The position numbers were made by a program, and so were the translations under genes. Positions 6,732-13,965 of a stretch of 17,326 nucleotides of DNA are shown piece after piece. Location of the stretch: assembly GCA_949841235.1 (NCBI GenBank), contig CATKZA010000004.1, positions 1-17,326 on the forward strand. The letters are read 5' to 3'. Source of the stretch: an uncultured Clostridiaceae bacterium. GTDB lineage: Bacteria > Bacillota > Clostridia > Lachnospirales > Lachnospiraceae. Numbering within the stretch: position 1 is the first letter of the stretch; each line of letters opens with the position of its first letter. Under the pieces are notes generated by a model. That model made no database searches. It saw only the letters and a list, made by a program, of their open reading frames with translations, and was not told where the DNA came from.

Positions 6732-9656
6732 TTATCCCTCGAATACCTTCCGCAGTTTGGCCAGATCCAGCTCTGCCTCTGGGGCAAAGGCATCGGAGGT
6801 GGCATAATCCAGAATGGATTTGGTAAACTGCTTTACTTCCGGCCTGTCCGCAATCTCGCTTAATCGGCTGGTGCAAATGAGCAGACGGCCTTCCCCTACC
6901 CTGCCCTCGAAGAGGATTCCCAGCTTGTGGTTTCGCTCGAAGTTATCCACCATCTGCACGATGGGGCGGTAGGATTTTTCCGTAGCATCGTCTAAGATTG
7001 CGCAGTCGCTGTTTGAGACAATGTGATACCATTGGGGCGTGGCATATTTGTGGGTGGGGAAGTTCTGGAGCGCAGGGTGGTCCTCCTGCATCAGCAGTCC
7101 CATGGTTCCCACGGCCACGGGCTTTTTCATCCATTCGCAGATATCCCGGAACATGGGGTAGCACCAGAAGTCCGTGCAGTAGAAGCCCTCCAGGCTTTCC
7201 TTCACCTCCTGGGGCAGATACAGCACCCGCTTTCCCTGAGAGAGGAGGGTTTCCGCTTGGTCAAAGTCCTGCGTCAGGAATAGGTGCGTTCCATTCTGCT
7301 GGACATTGGACATAATGGAGAGGTTTGTCTTGGCTTGCTTTGGATAGGCATAGAATTCATACACGTTTCTCATGGGAGTGCCTTGGACTGTCAGGGTGAG
7401 GGTGTATGCCTTGGCCTCCCCGGATTCCGGCACGGGTATGCTTGTATCCCCCAGCTGTACCAAGCCGAAGGCTCCATCAGGAATCGCTACGTCTCCTTCT
7501 GCGAGGATGGCGTTATCTTCTATAGGCTTTCCAAGGTTTTCGGCTCCTACGGCAGTAGCGCCTGTGTTGATTTTGTCAGCCACGGTGTTGGTCAGCGTCC
7601 AGTGGAGCTTCTTTCCGACTAATTTTTCCGGATGGTAGTACCGCAGAGCCATGGCGGCATTGAAGCTTTCTCCTGCTGTATGCACGTAGGATTCAAACTG
7701 CGCCAGCAGAATGCCGTCAGAACAGTACCCTGCCCATTCCTCCGGGGTTACATGTCCTTTATTATCCATGAAGGCATCCAGAATGCCCACCAGGGCGGTG
7801 CCTTGCCCGGAGAAATCCTGGATATCCAGAATCTGGTACCCGGCAACCAACTTAGACCGAGCCGCCGCTTCCAGTTCCTCCTTATAGCAGAGAACGGAAA
7901 GTTTGCCGGAGGTATAGAAGAAGTCATCCGCCTGGTCAAGCATTCCCTTTTCCTCCAGACGTTCCCGGAAGATTTCAAAGTTCCTTGCCTTCAGGACGCC
8001 GGTATATTTATCAATTTCCCTAAAATTCGGATATACCGCAAACTGGCCGATTTCATGAGTTACCACGGGAATGTGGGGGATCAGCGCCCCTTCTCCCTGG
8101 GCGGCCTTCACCTTCTTCACGCCGGTTCCGTACTGGATTTCTATTTCATCCGCTCCGTCAGCATTGGAGGATTCCGCATCCCTTGGCAAAATGTCCTCGT
8201 CATAATTGTGCATGGTGGAGGGGGCATCCCACTGGATATGGCCCAGAGGGGCATCGCACATGCCGTATGAGCCCCGGATGAGGCGGTTCTTGCTAAACCG
8301 CACGCCCACATAGAAATCGTCCTCCGGCAGAAGCACTGGCGTATGCTGGAAGTTATTGGAACCCTGCGTATAGAGATGGCGGCTGTCCACAGCCTTGTAA
8401 TCTCTCATAATCTCTGCCATCCGCTCCTTGCTGCCCCAGAGTTCGTTGCCCAGAGACATCATGCAGTAGGAGGGATGATTGCCGAAGGCATCCATCATGC
8501 GGAAGCCCTCTGTCACCAGATAACTTTGCTCTTCCTCATTGTGTCCCTCGTCTCCCGGTGCCGTCATGGTACCCCAGAAAGGCAGCTGGGGCTCCATGTA
8601 GATTCCCAGATAGTCTGCGGCGGTAAATGCGGCTTCCGGGGGGCAGCAGGTGTGGAAGCGGTAGTGGTTGATTCCGTAAGATTTGGAAATCTTCATTACC
8701 CGAATCCACTCCTCCACCGTGGCGGGAACCGCCCCCGTCATGGGGAAAATCAGTCCGTCATGCTTTCCCCGAAGGAAGGTGGGCGTTCCATTGATGAGAA
8801 ATTCCGTCTCTGTGGTGGAGAACTTTCTCAGGCCAAAGGTGGTGACAGCCTTTTCCTGACCGCCCTCCAGGGACAGTTCCAGACGGTAGACTACCGGGGT
8901 ATACTCGCTCCAAAGGGCGGCATCTTCGCCTAGGGAATAAATCAATTCTCCCTTGCCCTCCCCGGCGGGAAAGGTGATTTCGGCAGTCGCTGCGGGAACT
9001 GTGATGCCCGTATCTCCCTCAATGTCCGTCAGGAATGCCTGTGCAGACAATGTTTTCGTGGCGGGTGCGTCCGTGCGATTCTGGGTGGTGAAGGTGACTT
9101 TCACCGTCTTTTCCTCAATATTGGGGAATGTCTTGACGTTTTCAATAAATATTTTGTCAAACAGCTGCAAGGAAATCTCCCCGATGATGCCGTTCCAGTT
9201 GGTCTGGGTGTCCGGGGAAGTCAGATGCCCGCCCTTGGTGGGATAATCCACATTGGAAACCAGCACGGTCAGCCGGAAGTCCTTCTCTGTGATCTTGTCT
9301 GTCAGGCGATAGTGGTGGGGCGTATTCAAACTATCCCGCTCTCCCACCAGCGTGTCATTGACCCAGACCTTGGTCATGCGGGTGCGCTCTAGGTGCAAAT
9401 ATATTTCCCGGTTCAGGTCCTCCTCTGTCAGGGAGATTTCCTTGGCGTACCAAGCGTACCCCTCGAAGAGGTATGGGTCCGTCAGGCTGCCCACTTCCCG
9501 CTTGTCCGAGGGAGTGCCTTTCTTTGCCTGGGAAATAGTCCCTGGCAGGGTGATGGTATCCTCCGGCAATGCCGCAAATATTTTTTTCTCAATGCCTGTC
9601 TTGTGGCCGTCCATGGCGAACTGCCATGTCCCGGCGAGATTGATGTTTTTAATCAT
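6732..9656 (-). CDS. Glycoside hydrolase family 2 protein (beta-galactosidase/beta-glucuronidase superfamily)
   Basis: A 974-residue retaining exo-glycosidase. A sugar-binding jelly-roll domain comes first (about 5-170; LAGTWQFAMD, WYAKEISL, RTRMTKVWVND). Then an Ig-like domain (about 170-280) leads into a TIM barrel starting at FLINGTPTFLRGKHDG. The acid/base is probably Glu405 in SLGNELWGS and the nucleophile Glu535 in VVTHEIGQF. Residues after about 680 form extra beta-rich and flavodoxin-like C-terminal parts, making it longer than a simple GH2 enzyme. No signal peptide is visible, so it acts in the cytoplasm on imported oligosaccharides. The start has GAGAGG about 6 nt upstream. A good promoter lies 80 nt further up, and the small XRE gene follows. 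No transporter is adjacent. The substrate cannot be decided from sequence: glucuronide, galactoside or a pectin-derived unit are all possible. Confidence 0.88.
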   Translation of the reverse strand: MIKNINLAGTWQFAMDGHKTGIEKKIFAALPEDTITLPGTISQAKKGTPSDKREVGSLTDPYLFEGYAWYAKEISLTEEDLNREIYLHLERTRMTKVWVNDTLVGERDSLNTPHHYRLTDKITEKDFRLTVLVSNVDYPTKGGHLTSPDTQTNWNGIIGEISLQLFDKIFIENVKTFPNIEEKTVKVTFTTQNRTDAPATKTLSAQAFLTDIEGDTGITVPAATAEITFPAGEGKGELIYSLGEDAALWSEYTPVVYRLELSLEGGQEKAVTTFGLRKFSTTETEFLINGTPTFLRGKHDGLIFPMTGAVPATVEEWIRVMKISKSYGINHYRFHTCCPPEAAFTAADYLGIYMEPQLPFWGTMTAPGDEGHNEEEQSYLVTEGFRMMDAFGNHPSYCMMSLGNELWGSKERMAEIMRDYKAVDSRHLYTQGSNNFQHTPVLLPEDDFYVGVRFSKNRLIRGSYGMCDAPLGHIQWDAPSTMHNYDEDILPRDAESSNADGADEIEIQYGTGVKKVKAAQGEGALIPHIPVVTHEIGQFAVYPNFREIDKYTGVLKARNFEIFRERLEEKGMLDQADDFFYTSGKLSVLCYKEELEAAARSKLVAGYQILDIQDFSGQGTALVGILDAFMDNKGHVTPEEWAGYCSDGILLAQFESYVHTAGESFNAAMALRYYHPEKLVGKKLHWTLTNTVADKINTGATAVGAENLGKPIEDNAILAEGDVAIPDGAFGLVQLGDTSIPVPESGEAKAYTLTLTVQGTPMRNVYEFYAYPKQAKTNLSIMSNVQQNGTHLFLTQDFDQAETLLSQGKRVLYLPQEVKESLEGFYCTDFWCYPMFRDICEWMKKPVAVGTMGLLMQEDHPALQNFPTHKYATPQWYHIVSNSDCAILDDATEKSYRPIVQMVDNFERNHKLGILFEGRVGEGRLLICTSRLSEIADRPEVKQFTKSILDYATSDAFAPEAELDLAKLRKVFEG

Positions 9657-9737
9657 GCATTTCCTCTCTTTCTGCCCATCGAAATGTGTTGGATGAAATA
9701 TTTTCTATTGTGAATGAACTGAATGAATCTCCATCAT

Positions 9738-9766
9738 ATTATACTGTGAAATTCCAGTAATTACAA
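9738..9766 (-). promoter_or_regulatory. Promoter of the GH2 gene
   Basis: On the - strand there is a -35 TTGTAA (9761-9766), a 17-bp spacer and a perfect -10 TATAAT (9738-9743). The leader to the ATG is about 75 nt. It contains two GAATGAA copies 9 bp apart (complements of 9712-9718 and 9721-9727 lie on this strand), whose meaning is unclear. Confidence 0.7.
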
Positions 9767-9817
9767 GTTACGATTCGCAGCATTCTGGTCACAGTATTTC
9801 CCGCATCTGACTTGGTA

Positions 9818-9846
9818 TTGCATAACTTAGGGGATTATTGTATAAT
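9818..9846 (+). promoter_or_regulatory. Promoter of the amidase-rdgB-cheR-cheB unit
   Basis: A -35 TTGCAT (9818-9823), a 17-bp spacer and a perfect -10 TATAAT (9841-9846). Transcription would start near 9853. That excludes the upstream TTG at 9812 as the amidase start and supports a start at 9908 or later. Confidence 0.65.
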
Positions 9847-9922
9847 TTTTTGTGGTGTGGGCAATGAACGCTATGTATACAAGGGGTGTTGCAGGGAATG
9901 TGGCGGCATGGAGGATATGGAA

Positions 9923-11047
9923 ATGGAAATACGGGAATGGAGGCGCCTTGCCATTCAGAGCGTTGCCTTTTTTATGGTGGTGCTCGTGAGCAGCCTGGGG
10001 TTTACCCGGAGAATCCGGCATCAGCTGGAGGCAGGCGTGCGGGCAGAGGATTATAAGGCGTCCCAAAACAGGGAGATGGTATCTCCCCAGGAAGAGAAGG
10101 AAGCGCCTACGATGGCTACCAAGGCCTTGGTGGAGCAGAGGTCAGATACCTATATCAAGATACCTAAGGAGGCGGTTGCATCTCCGGCCAAGGTATATCT
10201 GCAAAATAGATATATGGATTTTCAAGTGATTCTGACATTTCAGGGGGTGGCTCCAGGCAGCATCGATGAGGGGAATATCCTGCGGGTGCAGGGATATCAT
10301 GTGAGCAACGGCAAGCTTGGGAAAAGCGATTCGATATACCGCAAAATCGAAGTGGCGGATCAGGGACATCAGAACCATGAGAAAAATAAGGTGCAGTTGA
10401 AATTCACATTGAAGAAGGCATACGAGCCAATTCTGTTTGAATCAGATGAGGCTTACTATATTTCCCTGCTCGCTGCCAGGAAGGCTCATGACAAGATCGT
10501 GGTGGTGGATGCGGGACATGGCGGGATGGATGAGGGAACATCCTCCGCCAATCGGAAATATCACGAAAAGGACATTGTCCTCCAGGTGCAGGAAAAATTA
10601 TCCAGGCTGCTGGACAAGGTTGATGTGACGGTGTATTACACTCGCACGAAGGATGAGAAGGTGTCTAAGAAAGATCGCACCCGGCTGGCCAACGGACTGC
10701 AGGCGGATTTGCTTGTGAGCATACATTGCAATGCACTGCAGGGCGGGGTCAATACCTTTGGCGTGGAGACTTTGTATGCCGGGAAAGATCCCCGATATGG
10801 GAAAATGTCAAATAAAGAGTTGGCGGACGTGATTTTAAATCAGGTGACTGCCAGCACGGGCTTGAAAAAGAGAGGCACGATTAGGAGGAACGGCCTATAT
10901 CTGCTGCGCCATGCCAAAGTTCCCGCTACCATCGTGGAGATTGGCTATATGACTAACCAGGGCGACATGAGCCTGATGAAGAAAGAGATTGGGCAGCAGA
11001 AGATTGCCGAGGGGATTTATCAGGGAATTATGGATGCCGTGAAGTAA
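9923..11047 (+). CDS. Membrane-anchored N-acetylmuramoyl-L-alanine amidase (Amidase_3)
   Basis: A zinc amidase that cuts the bond between muramic acid and the stem peptide in peptidoglycan. Counting from the ATG at 9923 (374 residues), one membrane helix (about 9-28) anchors it, and a linker and beta-rich region follow. The catalytic domain (about 190-374) shows VVVDAGHGGMDEG with zinc ligand His199, EKDIVLQVQ with Glu215, SIHCNAL with His268 and PATIVEIGYMTN with catalytic Glu339. The start at 9923 has GGAGG (9910-9914) 8 nt upstream; the ATG at 9908 is the main alternative. The frame opens earlier, at a TTG at 9812, but the promoter lies inside that extension. It is probably the first gene of a unit with rdgB, cheR and cheB. 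Its active site should face the outside, and a role in cell separation or wall turnover is likely. Confidence 0.9.
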   Translation: MEIREWRRLAIQSVAFFMVVLVSSLGFTRRIRHQLEAGVRAEDYKASQNREMVSPQEEKEAPTMATKALVEQRSDTYIKIPKEAVASPAKVYLQNRYMDFQVILTFQGVAPGSIDEGNILRVQGYHVSNGKLGKSDSIYRKIEVADQGHQNHEKNKVQLKFTLKKAYEPILFESDEAYYISLLAARKAHDKIVVVDAGHGGMDEGTSSANRKYHEKDIVLQVQEKLSRLLDKVDVTVYYTRTKDEKVSKKDRTRLANGLQADLLVSIHCNALQGGVNTFGVETLYAGKDPRYGKMSNKELADVILNQVTASTGLKKRGTIRRNGLYLLRHAKVPATIVEIGYMTNQGDMSLMKKEIGQQKIAEGIYQGIMDAVK

Positions 11048-11121
11048 CATTTATGTAGGAAATGCAAGGATGACAGCATAGTAAGCGGAGGATTGCATCC
11101 CCTGCGGAAATGAGGAAGACC

Positions 11122-11733
11122 ATGAACCAGAGGAAGAAAATTATTGTGGCCACGGGAAATGAGGGAAAGATGGATGAAATCCGTCAGATTTTGGGTGGGG
11201 AGAATATTGACTTTGCCTCGCTTAAAGATGAGAACCTTCAGGATGTGGAGATTGTGGAGGATGGCAGCACTTTTGAGGAAAATGCCATGATTAAGGCCAG
11301 AAAGATTTGCCAAATCACAGGCCAGATGGTTCTGGCGGACGATTCCGGGCTGGAGGTGGACTATCTGGACAAAGCGCCGGGCATCTATTCTGCCCGGTAC
11401 ATGGGGGAGGATACTTCCTATGATATAAAAAATAATCATATCATCAAGCTGCTGGAGGGAGTGCCGGAAGAAGATAGGACGGCAAGGTTTGTGTGCGCTA
11501 TGGCGTGCGCCTTCCCGGATGGAAGAACCCTCACTACCAGAGGAGTGATTGAGGGGCGTATCGGCTATGAGCAGAGGGGGGACAATGGATTCGGCTATGA
11601 TCCGATTTTTTATGTTCCGGAATTCGGATGCACTACAGCGGAACTGATGCCGGAGGAAAAGAATAAGGTGAGCCACCGGGGCAGGGCGTTGACTGCCATG
11701 TATCGGGAGCTTGTATCAGAAGAAGTATTGTAG
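11122..11733 (+). CDS. rdgB: RdgB/HAM1-type XTP/dITP pyrophosphatase
   Basis: A house-cleaning enzyme that hydrolyses non-canonical purine triphosphates (XTP, dITP, ITP) to monophosphates, keeping them out of DNA and RNA. At 203 residues it has the usual length. Family motifs appear in order: IIVATGNEGKMDEI at the N-terminus, the FEENAMIKARKI metal/substrate segment, VLADDSGLEVDYL with the key acidic residues, PGIYSARYMG, and GDNGFGYDPIFYVPE. MPEEKNKVSHRGRA closes the nucleotide pocket. The start at 11122 is preferred over the ATG at 11110 because GAGGA lies 5 nt before it. It follows the amidase after 74 nt and precedes cheR by 11 nt, so these are probably co-transcribed. Confidence 0.93.
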   Translation: MNQRKKIIVATGNEGKMDEIRQILGGENIDFASLKDENLQDVEIVEDGSTFEENAMIKARKICQITGQMVLADDSGLEVDYLDKAPGIYSARYMGEDTSYDIKNNHIIKLLEGVPEEDRTARFVCAMACAFPDGRTLTTRGVIEGRIGYEQRGDNGFGYDPIFYVPEFGCTTAELMPEEKNKVSHRGRALTAMYRELVSEEVL

Positions 11734-11744
11734 GGAGGGAGGTA

Positions 11745-12605
11745 GTGGGCTTGCGATTATCAGAGCCAGAGTTTCAGCATATAGTGAAGTATGTCAAGGA
11801 TCGTTATGGGATTGAATTGGGGCGGAAGCGGGTGCTGATTGCCGGGAGGCTGGAGAACTACTTGCTGCGGAAGGGATATGAAAGCTATGGGCAGTATATA
11901 GCGGAGGTAGAGAAGAATCCCACGGGAGAAGAAGCGGGAAAGCTCATCAATGTGCTGACCACCAACCACACGTATTTTATGCGGGAGTTTGAGCATATGG
12001 ATTACCTGAGGCAGGTGATTCTTCCCTGGATTACGAGTGTGCAGCGGGGGAAGAGGCGGGATGTGCGCATCTGGTCGGGGGCATCTTCCACCGGGGAGGA
12101 ACCGTATACCATTCAGATGGTTTTGCAGGATTTTTTCTCTTTGGACGAGGGATGGGATACCCAGATACTTGCCACGGATATTTCTACCCAGGTATTGCAG
12201 AAGGCAAAGAGCGGCGTGTATCTGGAGGAGCAGATCAGGCCGTTGCCGGACAACTGGAAGAGGCGGTATCTTGATGAGGTGGGAGAGGATCAGTATCAGA
12301 TGAAGAAAGGATTGCGGGAAAAGATAGTGTTTCGGCAGTTTAATCTGATGGATGAGATCCCTTTCAGGGGGTTGTTCCATGTGGTCTTCCTGAGAAATGT
12401 GATGATTTATTTTGACGAGGAGACGAAGAGGAAACTGCTAGACCGCATATATGAACACATCATGGAAGGAGGCTATCTGTTGATCGGAACCACGGAAAGC
12501 ATAAGCGAGATTACCTCTAAATTTCAGTGCCTCCAGCCGTCTATTTACAGGAAAATGAAAAAGAATGATGTTTCACTAAAGCGATCTGGGACATCGCTCA
12601 AGTGA
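11745..12605 (+). CDS. cheR: CheR-type chemoreceptor glutamate methyltransferase
   Basis: Methylates glutamate side chains of chemoreceptors, using S-adenosylmethionine, during sensory adaptation. The 286 residues contain the helical N-terminal CheR domain (about 1-75), then NVLTTNHTYFMRE. The SAM-binding motif reads IWSGASSTGEEPYT (109-122), where most relatives have WSAGCSTGEEPYS. ATDIST, NLMD and VVFLRNVMIYFD complete the fold. No C-terminal TPR or pentapeptide tether is seen. The GTG at 11745 has GGGAGG 6 nt upstream; a TTG at 11751 is also possible. The final codons, including the stop, lie inside a long inverted repeat, and the last dozen residues look like an unconserved tail. The partner esterase gene follows after 54 nt. 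No receptor, CheA or CheW gene is in the window. Confidence 0.92.
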   Translation: MGLRLSEPEFQHIVKYVKDRYGIELGRKRVLIAGRLENYLLRKGYESYGQYIAEVEKNPTGEEAGKLINVLTTNHTYFMREFEHMDYLRQVILPWITSVQRGKRRDVRIWSGASSTGEEPYTIQMVLQDFFSLDEGWDTQILATDISTQVLQKAKSGVYLEEQIRPLPDNWKRRYLDEVGEDQYQMKKGLREKIVFRQFNLMDEIPFRGLFHVVFLRNVMIYFDEETKRKLLDRIYEHIMEGGYLLIGTTESISEITSKFQCLQPSIYRKMKKNDVSLKRSGTSLK

Positions 12606-12608
12606 AAC
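12570..12608 (+). repeat. Long hairpin spanning the cheR stop codon
   Basis: Two 16-nt arms (12570-12585 and 12593-12608) pair at 14 of 16 positions around a 7-nt loop (CTGGGAC). The outer 8 pairs start with GTTTCACT, and the inner GCGAT/ATCGC is perfect. The cheR TGA is at 12603-12605 in the right arm. No T-run follows, so this is not a classical terminator. It may slow ribosome release, stabilise the message or affect cheB expression. Confidence 0.6.
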
Positions 12609-12620
12609 TAAGTCATTTAT

Positions 12621-12636
12621 TTGCGCAGTAGCGCAA
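12621..12636 (+). repeat. Short perfect hairpin in the cheR-cheB gap
   Basis: TTGCGC and GCGCAA pair perfectly around an AGTA loop, 12 nt after the larger hairpin and 23 nt before the cheB ATG. There is no T-run. With the hairpin over the cheR stop it forms a two-hairpin junction between the genes. Confidence 0.5.
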
Positions 12637-12659
12637 TATATTTGAAAGTGAGAGTGCAT

Positions 12660-13688
12660 ATGAATAAGATTAAAGTTTTGGTGGTGGATGATTCCCGGCT
12701 GTTCCGGGAGATTATATCCCGCAGTCTGAACAGCAGCCCGGATATACAAGTGGTGGCGAAAGCGGGTGACCCTTTTGAGGCAAGGGATATGATTTTGCGC
12801 TTTGAGCCGGATGTGATGACATTGGATGTGGAGATGCCCCGGATGAATGGCATAGAATTTCTGAAAAGGCTCATGCCCCAGTATCCCGTTCCTACGGTGA
12901 TGGTCAGTGCCTTGAATGCCGCAGTGTTCGATGCCATGAAGGCGGGGGCGGTGGACTTCGTGCATAAGCCGGTGCAGTCCCAGCCGGATGATATCGGAAA
13001 ATGGGTGCAGGGAGAATTGATCCCTAAGATCAAGGTTGCCTCAACAGTTCAGGTGGGGCAGAGGGAGCGGAGACCGGTGAAGCAAGTGGTGCATGGCAAT
13101 GGGGAATTTCATGACAAGGTGCTGGCAATCGGTGCCTCTACCGGCGGCACGGAGGCCATCAGCGATGTGGTGACGAATTTTCGCAAAGATATCCCTGGAA
13201 CTGTGATCGTGCAGCATATGCCCCCGAAGTTTACAGAGATGTATGCGGAACGACTGGATAAGGAATGCCAGGTGGAAGTGAGGGAGGCCAAGGACGGAGA
13301 CTTGGTGGAGAAGGGGAAGATTCTCATTGCGCCGGGGGATAAGCAGATGCGTCTGATGCGCACGGGGGATATCTATCGGGTGGAGGTCAGGCCGGGAGCC
13401 AAGGTCAGCGGCCACTGCCCTTCCGTGGACGTTCTCTTTGATTCCGTAGCGAAGGCGGCGGGGAAAAATGCAGTGGGGGTCATTCTTACCGGCATGGGAG
13501 CGGACGGTGCCAGGGGATTGCTTGCCATGCGGCAGGCCGGAGCCAGAACCATCGGGCAGAACGAGGCCACCTGCGTGGTGTATGGAATGCCGAAGGTGGC
13601 ATACGACATTGGCGCGGTGGAGAAGCAGGTGCCACTGGAATACGTGGCCAATACAGTCTATCAGGTGCTTAATTCCATGCCTCGTTAG
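12660..13688 (+). CDS. cheB: CheB-type receptor methylesterase/deamidase with receiver domain
   Basis: Removes methyl groups added by CheR and can deamidate receptor glutamines; activity is switched on by phosphorylation of the receiver domain. The 342 residues comprise a receiver (1-105; VVDDSRLF, phospho-acceptor Asp56 in TLDVEMPRMNG, and HKP), a linker, and an esterase domain (about 152-340). The catalytic triad is Ser160 in IGASTGG, His186 in VQHMPP and Asp282 in GMGADG, each offset by 4 from the Salmonella enzyme. The ATG at 12660 is chosen because the receiver starts right there; the frame opens at a TTG at 12621, but that lies in a hairpin with no ribosome site. The ribosome site is weak (GAGAG), so coupling to cheR translation is plausible. 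A terminator-like hairpin follows the stop codon. Confidence 0.93.
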   Translation: MNKIKVLVVDDSRLFREIISRSLNSSPDIQVVAKAGDPFEARDMILRFEPDVMTLDVEMPRMNGIEFLKRLMPQYPVPTVMVSALNAAVFDAMKAGAVDFVHKPVQSQPDDIGKWVQGELIPKIKVASTVQVGQRERRPVKQVVHGNGEFHDKVLAIGASTGGTEAISDVVTNFRKDIPGTVIVQHMPPKFTEMYAERLDKECQVEVREAKDGDLVEKGKILIAPGDKQMRLMRTGDIYRVEVRPGAKVSGHCPSVDVLFDSVAKAAGKNAVGVILTGMGADGARGLLAMRQAGARTIGQNEATCVVYGMPKVAYDIGAVEKQVPLEYVANTVYQVLNSMPR

Positions 13689-13690
13689 AT

Positions 13691-13752
13691 GCGCATAGGT
13701 AGCCTTTCTTGGCGAGGTATATGCGAGCCTAGAAAGACTTCACGCCTTTTTT
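13691..13752 (+). terminator. Terminator-like hairpin after cheB (repeat copy A)
   Basis: The stem CTTTCT/AGAAAG, extended inward by GGC/GCC and outward by AG/CT and GCG/CGC, is followed directly by T6 (13747-13752). It begins 2 nt after the cheB stop. It probably ends the amidase-to-cheB transcript. Confidence 0.65.
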
Positions 13753-13818
13753 ACTGTATAGAAAACTGCTCATAGCGTAACGCTATGCCAACCAAGAATA
13801 CTGAAGGTATTCTTGCAA

Positions 13819-13844
13819 GGGAACGCGCTGGCGTTCCCTTTTTT
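13819..13844 (+). terminator. Perfect rho-independent terminator inside the hairpin array
   Basis: GGGAACGC pairs with GCGTTCCC across a GCTG loop, followed by T6 (13839-13844). It is a second terminator 75 nt past the first on the same strand, with no gene between them. This suggests it came with the repeat element or backs up the first. Confidence 0.8.
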
Positions 13845-13965
13845 AACTGTATAGAAAACTGCTCGGAATATGCGATGTGAAGAACGCTGGTCTTGCGTTC
13901 TTCTTAGGTGCGACTGTAGTCATTCTTGGCGAGGATATTGCGAGCCTAGAATGACTTCGCACCTT

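Larger units (their letters stand above)
13689..13965. repeat. Intergenic array of hairpins with two copies of a structured repeat
   Basis: This gap between the convergent cheB and serine acetyltransferase genes has no ORF but at least six stem-loops. Copy A (core 13704-13736) and copy B (core 13921-13953) share 27 of 33 positions, with GGCGAGG and GCGAGCCTAGAA constant. Where the stem differs (CTTTCT/AGAAAG versus CATTCT/AGAATG) both sides change together, so pairing is kept. Copy B adds an outer 8-bp stem (AGGTGCGA/TCGCACCT). Between them lie hairpins at 13771-13787 (7 bp), 13793-13815 (9 bp), 13819-13838 (8 bp) and 13879-13903 (9 bp). The 19-mer ACTGTATAGAAAACTGCTC occurs at 13753-13771 and 13846-13864, each time just after a T6 run. 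Two at least are terminators; the whole looks like a compound REP-like element. Confidence 0.75.

Noticed and set aside
7632..8270. 212-codon open frame on the + strand inside the GH2 gene
   Set aside because: It has no family resemblance and is fully covered by the conserved GH2 catalytic region on the other strand.
11048..11121. Possible promoter or hairpin between amidase and rdgB
   Set aside because: Only short imperfect complementarity (GGATG/CATCC) is seen, with no convincing box pair or T-run.
11020..11676. 218-codon open frame on the - strand opposite rdgB
   Set aside because: rdgB carries all family motifs in the right order; the antisense frame has low-complexity composition and no ribosome site.
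12621..12659. TTG-started extension of CheB
   Set aside because: The TTG lies in a hairpin without a ribosome site, and the receiver domain begins right at the ATG at 12660.
13689..13965. CRISPR-like array
   Set aside because: There are only two copies of each repeat, with unequal spacing (93 and 217 bp), dominated by hairpins and terminators, and no cas genes nearby.
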